Assembly: GCA_905480065.1 (NCBI GenBank)
Contig: CAJQOV010000154.1
Span: forward strand, 1-25,353
Reading direction: 5' to 3'
From: an uncultured Gammaproteobacteria bacterium
GTDB lineage: Bacteria; Pseudomonadota; Gammaproteobacteria; UBA9214
Length of the DNA stretch: 25,353 nucleotides
The translations under genes and the position numbers were made by a program. The stretch's first letter is position 1. Every line of letters begins with the position of its first letter. The notes under the pieces are model-generated. The model searched no databases. It worked only from the letters and a program-made list of their open reading frames with translations, and was not told where the DNA came from. Shown here in pieces: positions 7,247-13,741 of the stretch.

Positions 7247-7762
7247 TTACCCATCATCCTCGTTCACCGGCCCGACATTGATGGCGACAGACAGTCGCAA
7301 TTCCTGGCTGTTGTTGGTGGTCACCTCGTGCAACACCTGTGGGGCAAACAGCACTAGCTTGCCTTGCTGCGGATGGATGATGATCGGCTTGCCGTCATCG
7401 TACAGGACCAGGTCGCCGGAGTTCGCCGGCACGCGAATGTAATACACGGCTGACAGCAGCTCATCATTCTCATCATGGTGATGCGGTGCAGTACGATGCC
7501 CCGGCCCCATGGCGTTGAACCAGAACCCGGCCTTCAATTGATCCGCCGACATGTCCAGCCACCGGCCTGCCTGCTGTTTCGCCAGCGTGAGCACGCGGGC
7601 CATCTCCGGCATGTCGGCCGCATCGACATAGGTATTCTCGAAGCGACCTGCGAAATGATGGGTCTGCCGTATCCGGTCTGTGCTGCTCAACTCCATGAAC
7701 CGGGCGTACAGGCCGGCGTCGAGCGTATCCGTATTTTCCAGCTTTATTTCTCGAAAAAGCAT
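7247..7762 (-). CDS. Putative 2OG-Fe(II) oxygenase (2OG-FeII_Oxy_5-like)
   Basis: This 171-residue protein carries the HxD pair in a His-rich run, H95-H96-D97 within TAPHHHDENDELLSAVYYI. The strand segment GDLVLYDDGKPIIIHPQQGK, distal H145 (PQVLHEVTTNNSQELRLSV) and R156 follow for 2-oxoglutarate. This layout fits the small oxygenase group often called 2OG-FeII_Oxy_5, known from phages and bacteria with mostly unknown substrates. It is unlike the other three oxygenases of the window in length and flanking motifs. It is divergent from the DsrC-like gene at 7979 across a 216 nt region. Confidence 0.85.
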   Translation of the reverse strand: MLFREIKLENTDTLDAGLYARFMELSSTDRIRQTHHFAGRFENTYVDAADMPEMARVLTLAKQQAGRWLDMSADQLKAGFWFNAMGPGHRTAPHHHDENDELLSAVYYIRVPANSGDLVLYDDGKPIIIHPQQGKLVLFAPQVLHEVTTNNSQELRLSVAINVGPVNEDDG

Positions 7763-7888
7763 GCGTAATCAAGGTGGCTACATCACATACCGCGTATTCT
7801 ATCCAGATACCGAAGTGCATAGAAGCCCTGACAGATACGGCAAGAATGAAGAAATACGCTATGCGGGCAGGGTTCCCCGCCGCTGACC

Positions 7889-7902
7889 GGGCATCAATAC
7901 CC
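7889..7902. promoter_or_regulatory. GGG-N8-CCC dyad upstream of the DsrC-like gene
   Basis: GGGCATCAATACCC lies 77 nt before the ATG of the 7979 gene. It resembles the AGGGTCATATACCCT dyad at 2152-2166. It is short and could be chance; no promoter hexamers could be fixed nearby. Confidence 0.25.
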
Positions 7903-7978
7903 TCTTCCGGTAGCCGGCACATTGCAATACAATTCCGCATCGTTAATTCTTTTGTTACGTTGAATCAGGAGTATAGAA

Positions 7979-8317
7979 ATGGCACTGGACGTAAACGGCA
8001 AGAGCATTGAGCTCGATGATAACGGCAATCTCACCGATCCGACTGTCTGGGATGAGGATATCGCCAGGGCGCTGGCCGCCAAAGACGGTATCGAGCTGAC
8101 CCCGGCACACTTTGATGTGCTGAATTATCTGCGTTCACGATACTTTGACAACAACGGCGAGCAACCCATGGAGCGCTTGATCAACAAGGGCATGTCTGAA
8201 ATCTGGGGCAGGAAAATCATCAGCAAGGATCTTTATGACCTGTTCCCCGGCGCCCCCAGCAAACAGGGCAACCGGATTGCAGGACTGCCGTACATCGCGC
8301 GCAAGGGCGGTTACTGA
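7979..8317 (+). CDS. DsrC/TusE-family paralog lacking both C-terminal cysteines
   Basis: This 112-residue protein has a Shine-Dalgarno sequence (AGGAG). It follows the DsrC/TusE fold along its length: VNGKSIELDDNGNL, then DPTVWDEDIARALA, LTPAHFDVLNYLR and KDLYDLFPGAPSKQGNRIAG. The true DsrC at 14931 ends KQACKYAGLPKPTGCV with Cys99 and Cys110. Here the tail is KQGNRIAGLPYIARKGGY, so neither cysteine is present and the protein cannot form a persulfide or trisulfide in the known way. Cysteine-free DsrC-like proteins have been described as possible regulators (RspA); DsrC itself has been reported to bind DNA. A regulatory or decoy role is therefore plausible but not shown. Confidence 0.92.
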   Translation: MALDVNGKSIELDDNGNLTDPTVWDEDIARALAAKDGIELTPAHFDVLNYLRSRYFDNNGEQPMERLINKGMSEIWGRKIISKDLYDLFPGAPSKQGNRIAGLPYIARKGGY

Positions 8318-8324
8318 CGTCGAC

Positions 8325-8513
8325 TTGCGCAATGGCGCAAACCAATTCACAGGAATAGCCACAGAGCACACAGAGAAATTGAGATCTGAATAGACCAGGG
8401 ATGCCTGCAGCTGAATGGCTGCTGGTTTCCGGGTTTGACGGGTCTGACCTGCAATATCTCTGTGCCCTCTGTGGTTGTCCTGTTCTGAATTTCCTTGCGT
8501 GTTTGCGCGAGCT
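8325..8513. repeat. Extragenic inverted repeat element
   Basis: After the 7979 gene, TTGCGC-AATG-GCGCAA (8325-8340) forms a hairpin. CACAGGAATAGCCACAGAG followed by CACACAGAGA (8348-8376) is then mirrored by TCTCTGTGCCCTCTGTGG followed by TTGTCCTGT (8457-8483), with TTTGCGCGA at about 8502-8510. The same word set (CCACAGxG, CACAGA, TTGCGCGA) occurs at 6903-7237, so both look like copies of one dispersed extragenic repeat family. Confidence 0.6.
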
Positions 8514-8540
8514 GTATTTATTTCAAACCCGCGACCGGCA

Positions 8541-8583
8541 CAACAAAAAAGCCGCATCCTTTCGGTATGCGGCTTTTTTGTTG
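8541..8583. terminator. Bidirectional intrinsic terminator, 17 bp stem
   Basis: CAACAAAAAAGCCGCAT, loop CCTTTCGGT, then ATGCGGCTTTTTTGTTG forms a perfect 17 bp inverted repeat with A and T runs on both sides. It ends the leftward 8602 gene 18 nt after its stop and can stop any rightward read-through from the 7979 gene. Confidence 0.95.
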
Positions 8584-8601
8584 TTGCGGCAGTTGCCAGA
8601 A

Positions 8602-8805
8602 CTAGCGGCGCGAACCCTTCTCCGCGTGTGCCATGTCGACCAGCTGATTCGCCAGTGCCATGTATTCCTGGCGGAAACCGTCCAGCGGATGGCCCTTGTC
8701 CGCAGCGAAGTAATCCTTCATCTCAACGCCATTCTGGTGTTCGTAATCGATGAATTTCTTCTGCAATTTCAGCATTTTTTCGATCAGTGCCTGCTTGTCA
8801 CTCAT
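8602..8805 (-). CDS. Small charged helical protein (67 aa)
   Basis: The ATG at 8805 is fixed by a perfect GGAGG with a 7 nt spacer; an upstream in-frame ATG at 8859 lacks such a site. The protein is lysine/glutamate-rich and helical (KQALIEKMLKLQKKFIDYEH), with a short loop AADKGHPLDGF and a second helix QEYMALANQLVDMAHA. It resembles small coiled proteins and I cannot name a family. It is a monocistronic unit with its own terminator (8541-8583) and a palindrome (8891-8900) 86 nt upstream, so it is probably expressed and regulated on its own. Confidence 0.85.
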   Translation of the reverse strand: MSDKQALIEKMLKLQKKFIDYEHQNGVEMKDYFAADKGHPLDGFRQEYMALANQLVDMAHAEKGSRR

Positions 8806-8890
8806 GATGTCGCCTCCAGATTCATGTAACTCTTTATAAACACTCCAATTTACCGGCAACTATAGCCAGTCGCCCGCGCCTCGAACATAT

Positions 8891-8900
8891 CCCATATGGG
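8891..8900. promoter_or_regulatory. CCCATATGGG palindrome
   Basis: A perfect 10 bp palindrome sits 86 nt upstream of the start of the 8602 gene, in the gap between it and the stop of the Cas6-like gene. It shares the CCC-AT-GGG character of the boxes before dsrA. It may be an operator; length alone does not prove it. Confidence 0.3.
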
Positions 8901-8992
8901 CAGTCAGGCGGAGGCAGCAGCAGCGCTGTTCGCCCGCCGGCATTGTGCCGGGGGGTCCCGGCAGGCCATCGGGCAGCCGGCCGGCCATTGGT

Positions 8993-9682
8993 CTATCCCT
9001 TGTCTTCGTTGACCGGCTTGATCCCCTTGTGCGCAAGAAACAGGCCGCAGCCGATACTGCGTCCGCCGCCCAGACCCAGCTGTTGCAGGTGTACCGACTG
9101 CTCGGGTTCCAGGTCGGCCACCATCAGGCTGCGCGTATAGACCGGTCCGTCCGGGAACTGCATGGTGTGACTGATGCCACCCAGCATCTTGCGACAGTTG
9201 ATGCCCATGTCGCGCAAGCCCGCGGCTGCCTGTTCCAGAAACCCGGTTTCATCCAGGCCCGCATCGGTGAGTACATGGCGCGAAAAAAGTGTCGAGAGAC
9301 TGCTAAGCAGCAGTACGCTGGACTCACCCACCTTGAGCTTGTGACCGGCAATATCCAGTTGCTGACCGGTTAGCGCCAGCGCATCGTCCAGGCGATGCCT
9401 GGGAACACGCAAGCGCATACGGGTACGCCGGGACAGGTGCAGCAATTCATTCGAGGTGTCCTCCGGTCGATACCAGCCGTTGCCGGAGGCAGCCCCATGG
9501 ATCAGGTGAATTCCGGCATGCACCTCGTCGGCCAGCCACGGCAGGACATTCAGCAGTTGCGTGGACAGCGCATGCGCATGGTCCAGCGGCAAGGTGGGAC
9601 AGGACACCTTGAAGGCCAGATCGACAACGTCATCCGGCACTACGAACTCCGGACGCTTCTCCTTTTCATCATTCCAGAACAT
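8993..9682 (-). CDS. Orphan Cas6/Cmx6-like RAMP protein
   Basis: This 229-residue protein is read from the ATG at 9682, which has AGGA 6 nt upstream; the ATG two codons earlier at 9688 lacks room for a ribosome binding site. Motifs match the Cas6 type named Cmx6 (I-MYXAN). They are PLDHAHALSTQLLNVLPWL with candidate catalytic His, AGIHLIHG, LLHLSRRTRMRLRVP, RLDDALALTGQQLDIAGHKL, and the C-terminal glycine-rich RAMP loop LGLGGGRSIGCGLFLAHKG. Cas6 proteins cut CRISPR precursor RNA. No CRISPR array and no other cas gene is visible in the window, so this copy probably processes or binds another RNA. It follows the small 9701 gene closely. Confidence 0.82.
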   Translation of the reverse strand: MFWNDEKEKRPEFVVPDDVVDLAFKVSCPTLPLDHAHALSTQLLNVLPWLADEVHAGIHLIHGAASGNGWYRPEDTSNELLHLSRRTRMRLRVPRHRLDDALALTGQQLDIAGHKLKVGESSVLLLSSLSTLFSRHVLTDAGLDETGFLEQAAAGLRDMGINCRKMLGGISHTMQFPDGPVYTRSLMVADLEPEQSVHLQQLGLGGGRSIGCGLFLAHKGIKPVNEDKG

Positions 9683-9700
9683 GGGCATTCCTGCGGTTAA

Positions 9701-9892
9701 CTAGGGCCTTATCGTGTAGAACGCGGCTTCCAGACGGTCTTCCCAGTCTTCCGGCGTATCAGGGAAGGGCGGCCTGACATCCATGCGGAAATGCATTTCA
9801 CCGCCGCGCGCGCGCTCGGCGATAGCCAGCTTCAGGGCCTCGAAGGAATCGATCTCATACTGCTGCAGCAACACTTCACTTAACCAGAGCAT
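9701..9892 (-). CDS. Small hypothetical protein (63 aa) before the Cas6-like gene
   Basis: The ATG at 9892 is preceded by GGAGA at good spacing. An ATG six codons upstream (9910) is possible but less well placed. The protein starts MLWLSEVLLQQYEIDSFEAL, continues with a helix (KLAIAERARGGEMHF) and ends with an acidic, proline-containing part (PPFPDTPEDWEDRLEAAFY). No family is recognised. Its start overlaps the end of the TauD-like gene by 13 nt, and the Cas6-like gene begins 18 nt after its stop. The three thus look like one leftward operon, and the protein may act with its neighbours. Confidence 0.78.
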   Translation of the reverse strand: MLWLSEVLLQQYEIDSFEALKLAIAERARGGEMHFRMDVRPPFPDTPEDWEDRLEAAFYTIRP

Positions 9893-10818
9893 ATTCTCTC
9901 TCCGTAGCAATCCGCGCCGGCCACGGTAGCATGGATACGTTCATGATAGCGTGCACGGTACAGCACCCGCTTGCGAGCCCCGTGATCGGCAAAGGCTTCA
10001 CGCTTGTGTAATACATTGTTGCAAATAATGCCCTGACCTGCCTGCAGGCGATGCCGGATCAGCCAGGGACTGTCGCCATCAAGCAATTCACGCAGGAATT
10101 CGACGGCATTACGGGCGATCGCATCACCCTTCCACACAATGCTTCGGCTACGTGCCGTATAACGCATATGGAGTGCATGACTGCTTTTTTCAAGTGAAAA
10201 CACTGGGCCGGACTGTGCAGCTCGAATCTCGCGGCCCTGTTCCACGTTGGCCGGGATGGTCATGACGTCCGGTTGCATCAGCGCACGGATAAACCCGGGG
10301 TTTTCGTCGCGCAGCAGGATATAGGCGATCTCCGGATCCAGAAACAGGTTGTCGCCGCCACGGTCGGCCTCGGCAGCACAGTGCATGACGATGGCGCGAA
10401 CCTGTTCCTGCGGCGGGTTGTAATAACCATCGGTATGCCAGTTCAGCGCCTTGTTGGTGTAGGGAATGTAGTGCGTACCGGTCGATTCCGGCATTACCGT
10501 GATCGTGGTAATGCTGTCCTCATCCGCACGCAGGTTCATATCCAGGGATTCCAGCCCGAACTGGCGCCCCAGCCCACGGATGGCTGGCTTGCCTGCCGCC
10601 CGTGCACCGGTCACCTGGTAAATGGCCATGTTGGCCTTGCGGCAATGTCCGAGTATGGCCGCATGCTCCGCAGCCGAGAGGCGTTGCGGATCCCGCACCG
10701 GAACGAGCAGCTGCTCGGCACGACGCGGGTATCCGGCCAATTTCCACGCACGCCATGACTGATAGTCGACATCATTCGACAACTCGAAGGGCTGGAAACG
10801 GGAAATCACGGCATTCAC
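9880..10818 (-). CDS. TauD/TfdA-family 2OG-Fe(II) dioxygenase
   Basis: This 312-residue protein has the TauD/TfdA iron site: H128-T-D130 in ALNWHTDGYYNPP, distal H271 in IICNNVLHKREAF, and an arginine cluster 282-290 (ARKRVLYRARYH) for 2-oxoglutarate. It is about 30 residues longer than E. coli TauD, mostly at the N-terminus (about 1-60). Members oxidize small substrates such as taurine, sulfate esters or quaternary amines. A sulfur-containing substrate that releases sulfite would suit the dsr neighbourhood, but no transporter or other tau gene is present and nothing seen fixes the substrate. It heads the leftward 9880-9701-8993 group and is divergent from dsrA. Confidence 0.9.
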   Translation of the reverse strand: MNAVISRFQPFELSNDVDYQSWRAWKLAGYPRRAEQLLVPVRDPQRLSAAEHAAILGHCRKANMAIYQVTGARAAGKPAIRGLGRQFGLESLDMNLRADEDSITTITVMPESTGTHYIPYTNKALNWHTDGYYNPPQEQVRAIVMHCAAEADRGGDNLFLDPEIAYILLRDENPGFIRALMQPDVMTIPANVEQGREIRAAQSGPVFSLEKSSHALHMRYTARSRSIVWKGDAIARNAVEFLRELLDGDSPWLIRHRLQAGQGIICNNVLHKREAFADHGARKRVLYRARYHERIHATVAGADCYGERICSG

Positions 10819-11086
10819 GGCGATCGGGATGGCTATGTATAGCAGGTAAGCGATATAGTACGGGGCCGCGCAAATTTAATACACCGCAAGGTAGCGCGGG
10901 AAAGATATAGCCGCCAACTGCTAATGAGATACAGTCGCATCTAACTGGCTGTATTCCAGACTTTTTTACTCAGGTATTCGCGGACAAAGCAGATTAAGTC
11001 CTCGACAACATAAGAAAAAATTCTGATCTCATTAATTCAGACCGGCATACCATGTAACTAGCGGAAATTAAATCATAAAGTTTCCA

Positions 11087-11133
11087 ATACCCCGTTCGGG
11101 ATACAGGTCTATATCTACGGCACCCCATGGGTA
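11087..11133. promoter_or_regulatory. Paired CCCC-N-GGG dyads upstream of dsrA
   Basis: Box A (CCCCGTTCGGGATA core) and box B (CCCCATGGGTAGGATA core) share the CCCC-NT-GGG centre followed by GGATA, with centres about 32 nt apart, close to three helical turns. This is the layout expected for a dimeric regulator bound twice on one DNA face. A similar core occurs at 2134-2146. Binding protein unknown. Confidence 0.45.
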
Positions 11134-11221
11134 GGATATGTTCACCGCAACTGCCTCCCTAGAATGCCGGTAATCACGAGTTTATGCTGTCAGTGGATCG
11201 AGTTAACTCACTGATTTACTG

Positions 11222-11240
11222 GTTGCCGGAAAACGGCAAC
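11222..11240 (+). other. Hairpin in the dsrA leader
   Basis: GTTGCCG-GAAAA-CGGCAAC is a perfect 7 bp stem with a 5 nt loop, 66 nt before the dsrA start codon and without a T run, so it is not a terminator. It could stabilise the mRNA 5' end if transcription starts upstream of it, or be a DNA operator if it does not. Confidence 0.5.
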
Positions 11241-11305
11241 AACGCGCGATGTAATTCAGTTATCAATCTATGGTGTAAGAGAAAACAAACCAGGAGATCA
11301 TTGCC

Positions 11306-12568
11306 ATGGCCAAGAACACCTACCCAACTCCCATGCTGGACGAACTGGAGCACGGCCCATGGCCCAGCTTCATCAGCGGCATCAAGCGACTGCGTGACGA
11401 TCACCCGGACGGACGTATCAATTCCGTCGCCAACGGTCTGCTGGGGCAGTTGGAACATTCCTACGAAACCCGCAAGGGGTACTGGAAAGGCGGTACCGTC
11501 AGCGTGTACGGCTATGGCGGCGGCATCATCCCGCGCTTCTCCGAGGTCGGTCACGCCTTCCCGGAGTCCAAGGAATTCCACACCCTGCGTGTGCAGCCCC
11601 CGGCCGGCAACTTCTACACCACCGACATGCTGCGCCAGCTCGGTGACAGCTGGGAAAAATGGGGCTCCGGCCTGGTGACCTTCCACGGTCAGACCGGCAA
11701 CATCATGTTCATCGGGGCTACCACGGAAAACACCCAGCACTTCTTCGATGAAATTAACGAATACGGCTGGGACCTCGGTGGTGCCGGTCCGTGCGTACGT
11801 ACCGCGATGTCCTGCATCGGTGCTGCCCGCTGCGAAATGTCCTGCGCTCACGAGCATGGCATTCACCGCTGGATGGTAAACAACTTCACTGACGACGTGC
11901 ATCGCCCGGCCCTGCCCTACAAGTTCAAGTTCAAGGTTTCCGGTTGCCCGAATGACTGCCAGAATGCCATCGAGCGTTCCGACTTCGCCATCATTGGTAC
12001 CTGGCGTGACGAGATGAAGGTCGACCAGGAAGGCGTCAAGTATTACCTGAAGAAGAAGGGTCGCCAGTACCTCATCGACAACGTCATTACCCGTTGCCCG
12101 ACCAACGCCATCGCCCTGAATGACGACGACACCATCACCGTCGACAACCACAACTGCGTACGTTGCATGCACTGCCTGAACGTCATGCCCCGCGCACTGC
12201 ACCCTGGCGACGACAAGGGTGTAACCATCCTCATCGGCGGCAAGCGCACACTGAAGATCGGTGACCTGATGGGTACGGTCGTGGTTCCGTTCAAGAAACT
12301 GGAAACCGAGGAAGACTACCAAAGCATGCAGGAGATGGCCGAGGAAATCATCGATTTCTGGGCCGAGAACGGCCTGGAGCACGAACGCTGCGGTGAAATG
12401 ATCGAGCGTATTGGCCTGGTCAACTTCCTGGAAGGCATCGGCATCGAGGTTGACCCGCACATGGTCAACAACCCGCGGCAGAGTTCCTATGTCCGCATGG
12501 ACGGCTGGGATGAAGAGGCCGAGAAATGGTTCGCCCGCAAGGCAGAAGAACAGGCAGCCTCCGCGTAA
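11306..12568 (+). CDS. dsrA: Dissimilatory sulfite reductase alpha subunit
   Basis: The 420-residue catalytic-pair subunit forms a cytosolic alpha2beta2 enzyme with DsrB. In this oxidative type it converts sulfur delivered on DsrC to sulfite. The siroheme/[4Fe-4S] motif is C170-x5-C176 (SCIGAARC) with C214-x3-C218 (GCPNDC). The inserted ferredoxin domain has C264 (CPTNAI) and C284-x2-C287-x2-C290 (CVRCMHC). Length and motifs are those of a full DsrA. An AGGAG lies 10 nt upstream of the ATG. It is first in the operon, and an 87 nt gap with a strong hairpin separates it from dsrB, which is unusual for two subunits made in equal amounts. Confidence 0.99.
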   Translation: MAKNTYPTPMLDELEHGPWPSFISGIKRLRDDHPDGRINSVANGLLGQLEHSYETRKGYWKGGTVSVYGYGGGIIPRFSEVGHAFPESKEFHTLRVQPPAGNFYTTDMLRQLGDSWEKWGSGLVTFHGQTGNIMFIGATTENTQHFFDEINEYGWDLGGAGPCVRTAMSCIGAARCEMSCAHEHGIHRWMVNNFTDDVHRPALPYKFKFKVSGCPNDCQNAIERSDFAIIGTWRDEMKVDQEGVKYYLKKKGRQYLIDNVITRCPTNAIALNDDDTITVDNHNCVRCMHCLNVMPRALHPGDDKGVTILIGGKRTLKIGDLMGTVVVPFKKLETEEDYQSMQEMAEEIIDFWAENGLEHERCGEMIERIGLVNFLEGIGIEVDPHMVNNPRQSSYVRMDGWDEEAEKWFARKAEEQAASA

Positions 12569-12596
12569 GTCGCGCCAGGTATTACGACATAACAGT

Positions 12597-12616
12597 CCCG
12601 GCGCTTTTGCGCCGGG
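12597..12616 (+). other. Intercistronic hairpin dsrA/dsrB
   Basis: CCCGGCGC-TTTT-GCGCCGGG is a perfect, very GC-rich 8 bp stem with a T4 loop, followed only by ATTTGTTC. The lack of a T run argues against efficient termination, and dsrB must be transcribed. A 3' stability element for dsrA mRNA or an RNase processing site is more likely. Confidence 0.75.
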
Positions 12617-12655
12617 ATTTGTTCAAACACTTGAAAAGTTTCTCAGGAGAGTCAC

Positions 12656-13729
12656 ATGGCACAAGATATGCGTACGCCAATTGAGTCCGGATGCCCTGAC
12701 GGGTTCCAGTACATGCACCCGATAATGCGAAAGAACTACGGGCAGTGGGCCTATCATGAAGATCCGCAACCCGGCGTCCTGCTGCACGTTTCCCATAACG
12801 GCGACAAGATGTGGACGGTGCGTGCCGGCACCCAGCGCATTCTGGACATCTTCACCCTGCGCAAGCTGTGCGACATCGGCGACAAGTACGGCGAGGGTTA
12901 CGTTCACTTCACGATTCGCAGCAACATCGAATACCAGGTTGCTGACGAGGCGAAGGTACAGCCGCTCATCAAGGCGCTGACCGATGCCGGATTCATTGTC
13001 GGCGGCACCCGCAACTCGGTGGCCATGCTGTCCCATACCCAGGGCTGGCTGCACTGCGACATCCCGGGCACCGACGCCTCCGGCGTGGTGAAATCCATGA
13101 TGGACGAACTGATTGACGAGTTCAAAGGCTGGAACATGCCGAACCGTGTGCACATGACCACCTCCTGCTGCCAGATCAACTGCGGCGGCCAGGGTGATAT
13201 CGCGATCAACGTACAGCACACCAAGCCACCGAAGATCAACCATGACCTCGTTTCCAACGTCTGCGAGCGTCCTTCCGTCGTGGCCCGCTGCCCGGTTGCG
13301 GCCATCCGTCCGGCCCTGGTGAATGGCAAGCCGTCGCTGGAAGTGGATGAGAAGAAGTGCATCTGCTGCGGCGCCTGCTATCCACCCTGCCCGCCGATGC
13401 AGATCAACGATGCCGAGCACTCCAAGCTGGCTATCTGGGTCGGTGGCAACCACTCCAACGCCCGCAGCAAGCCGACCTTCCAGAAGCTGGTTGCCTCCGG
13501 CATCCCGAACAACCCGCCGCGCTGGCCGGAAGCCACTGCCGTGGTCAAGAAAATTCTCAAAACCTACAAGGAAGACGCCAAGGACTGGGAACGCATCAAC
13601 GACTGGATCGAGCGTATCGGCTGGCCGCGTTTCTTCGAGAAGACCGGTCTGCCGTTCACCAAGTATCACATCGATAACTGGCGTGGTGCCCGTGCCAGCC
13701 TGAATGCATCCACGCATATCCGCTTCTAG
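12656..13729 (+). CDS. dsrB: Dissimilatory sulfite reductase beta subunit
   Basis: This 357-residue partner of DsrA carries the functional siroheme-binding cysteines CC-x3-C (C171, C172, C176 in SCCQINCGG) and C212 (CPVAAI). A ferredoxin domain has C235-x2-C238-x2-C241 and C245 (CICCGACYPPC). TIRSNIEYQV and NSVAMLSHTQGWLHCDIPGTD are typical DsrB segments. CAGGAG lies upstream of the ATG. The full length, the intact cofactor motifs and the presence of dsrEFH/dsrL support an active oxidative-type enzyme. dsrE follows after 12 nt. Confidence 0.99.
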   Translation: MAQDMRTPIESGCPDGFQYMHPIMRKNYGQWAYHEDPQPGVLLHVSHNGDKMWTVRAGTQRILDIFTLRKLCDIGDKYGEGYVHFTIRSNIEYQVADEAKVQPLIKALTDAGFIVGGTRNSVAMLSHTQGWLHCDIPGTDASGVVKSMMDELIDEFKGWNMPNRVHMTTSCCQINCGGQGDIAINVQHTKPPKINHDLVSNVCERPSVVARCPVAAIRPALVNGKPSLEVDEKKCICCGACYPPCPPMQINDAEHSKLAIWVGGNHSNARSKPTFQKLVASGIPNNPPRWPEATAVVKKILKTYKEDAKDWERINDWIERIGWPRFFEKTGLPFTKYHIDNWRGARASLNASTHIRF

Positions 13730-13741
13730 GGGTAGCTGTGC

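Larger units (their letters stand above)
10819..11305. promoter_or_regulatory. dsr operon control region
   Basis: This 487 nt AT-richer region separates the leftward TauD-like gene from dsrA. It contains an inverted repeat TCTGA-N10-TCAGA near 11022-11041, box A ATACCCCGTTCGGGATAC (11087-11104), box B ACCCCATGGGTA (11122-11133) and a leader hairpin (11222-11240). I could not fix a -35/-10 pair with confidence. In A. vinosum the dsr operon is induced by reduced sulfur, and DsrC has been reported to bind this kind of upstream region. Confidence 0.6.

Noticed and set aside
8401..8829. 142-codon plus-strand frame
   Set aside because: It runs through an extragenic repeat and the 8541 terminator and is antisense to the well supported 8602 gene.
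9880..10818. Naming the TauD-family gene as taurine dioxygenase (tauD)
   Set aside because: It is longer than TauD, shows only the shared iron-site motifs and has no tauABC transporter genes nearby, so the substrate is unknown.
8806..10900. CRISPR array near the Cas6-like gene
   Set aside because: I looked for evenly spaced direct repeats of 25-40 nt on both sides and saw none; only short palindromes are present.
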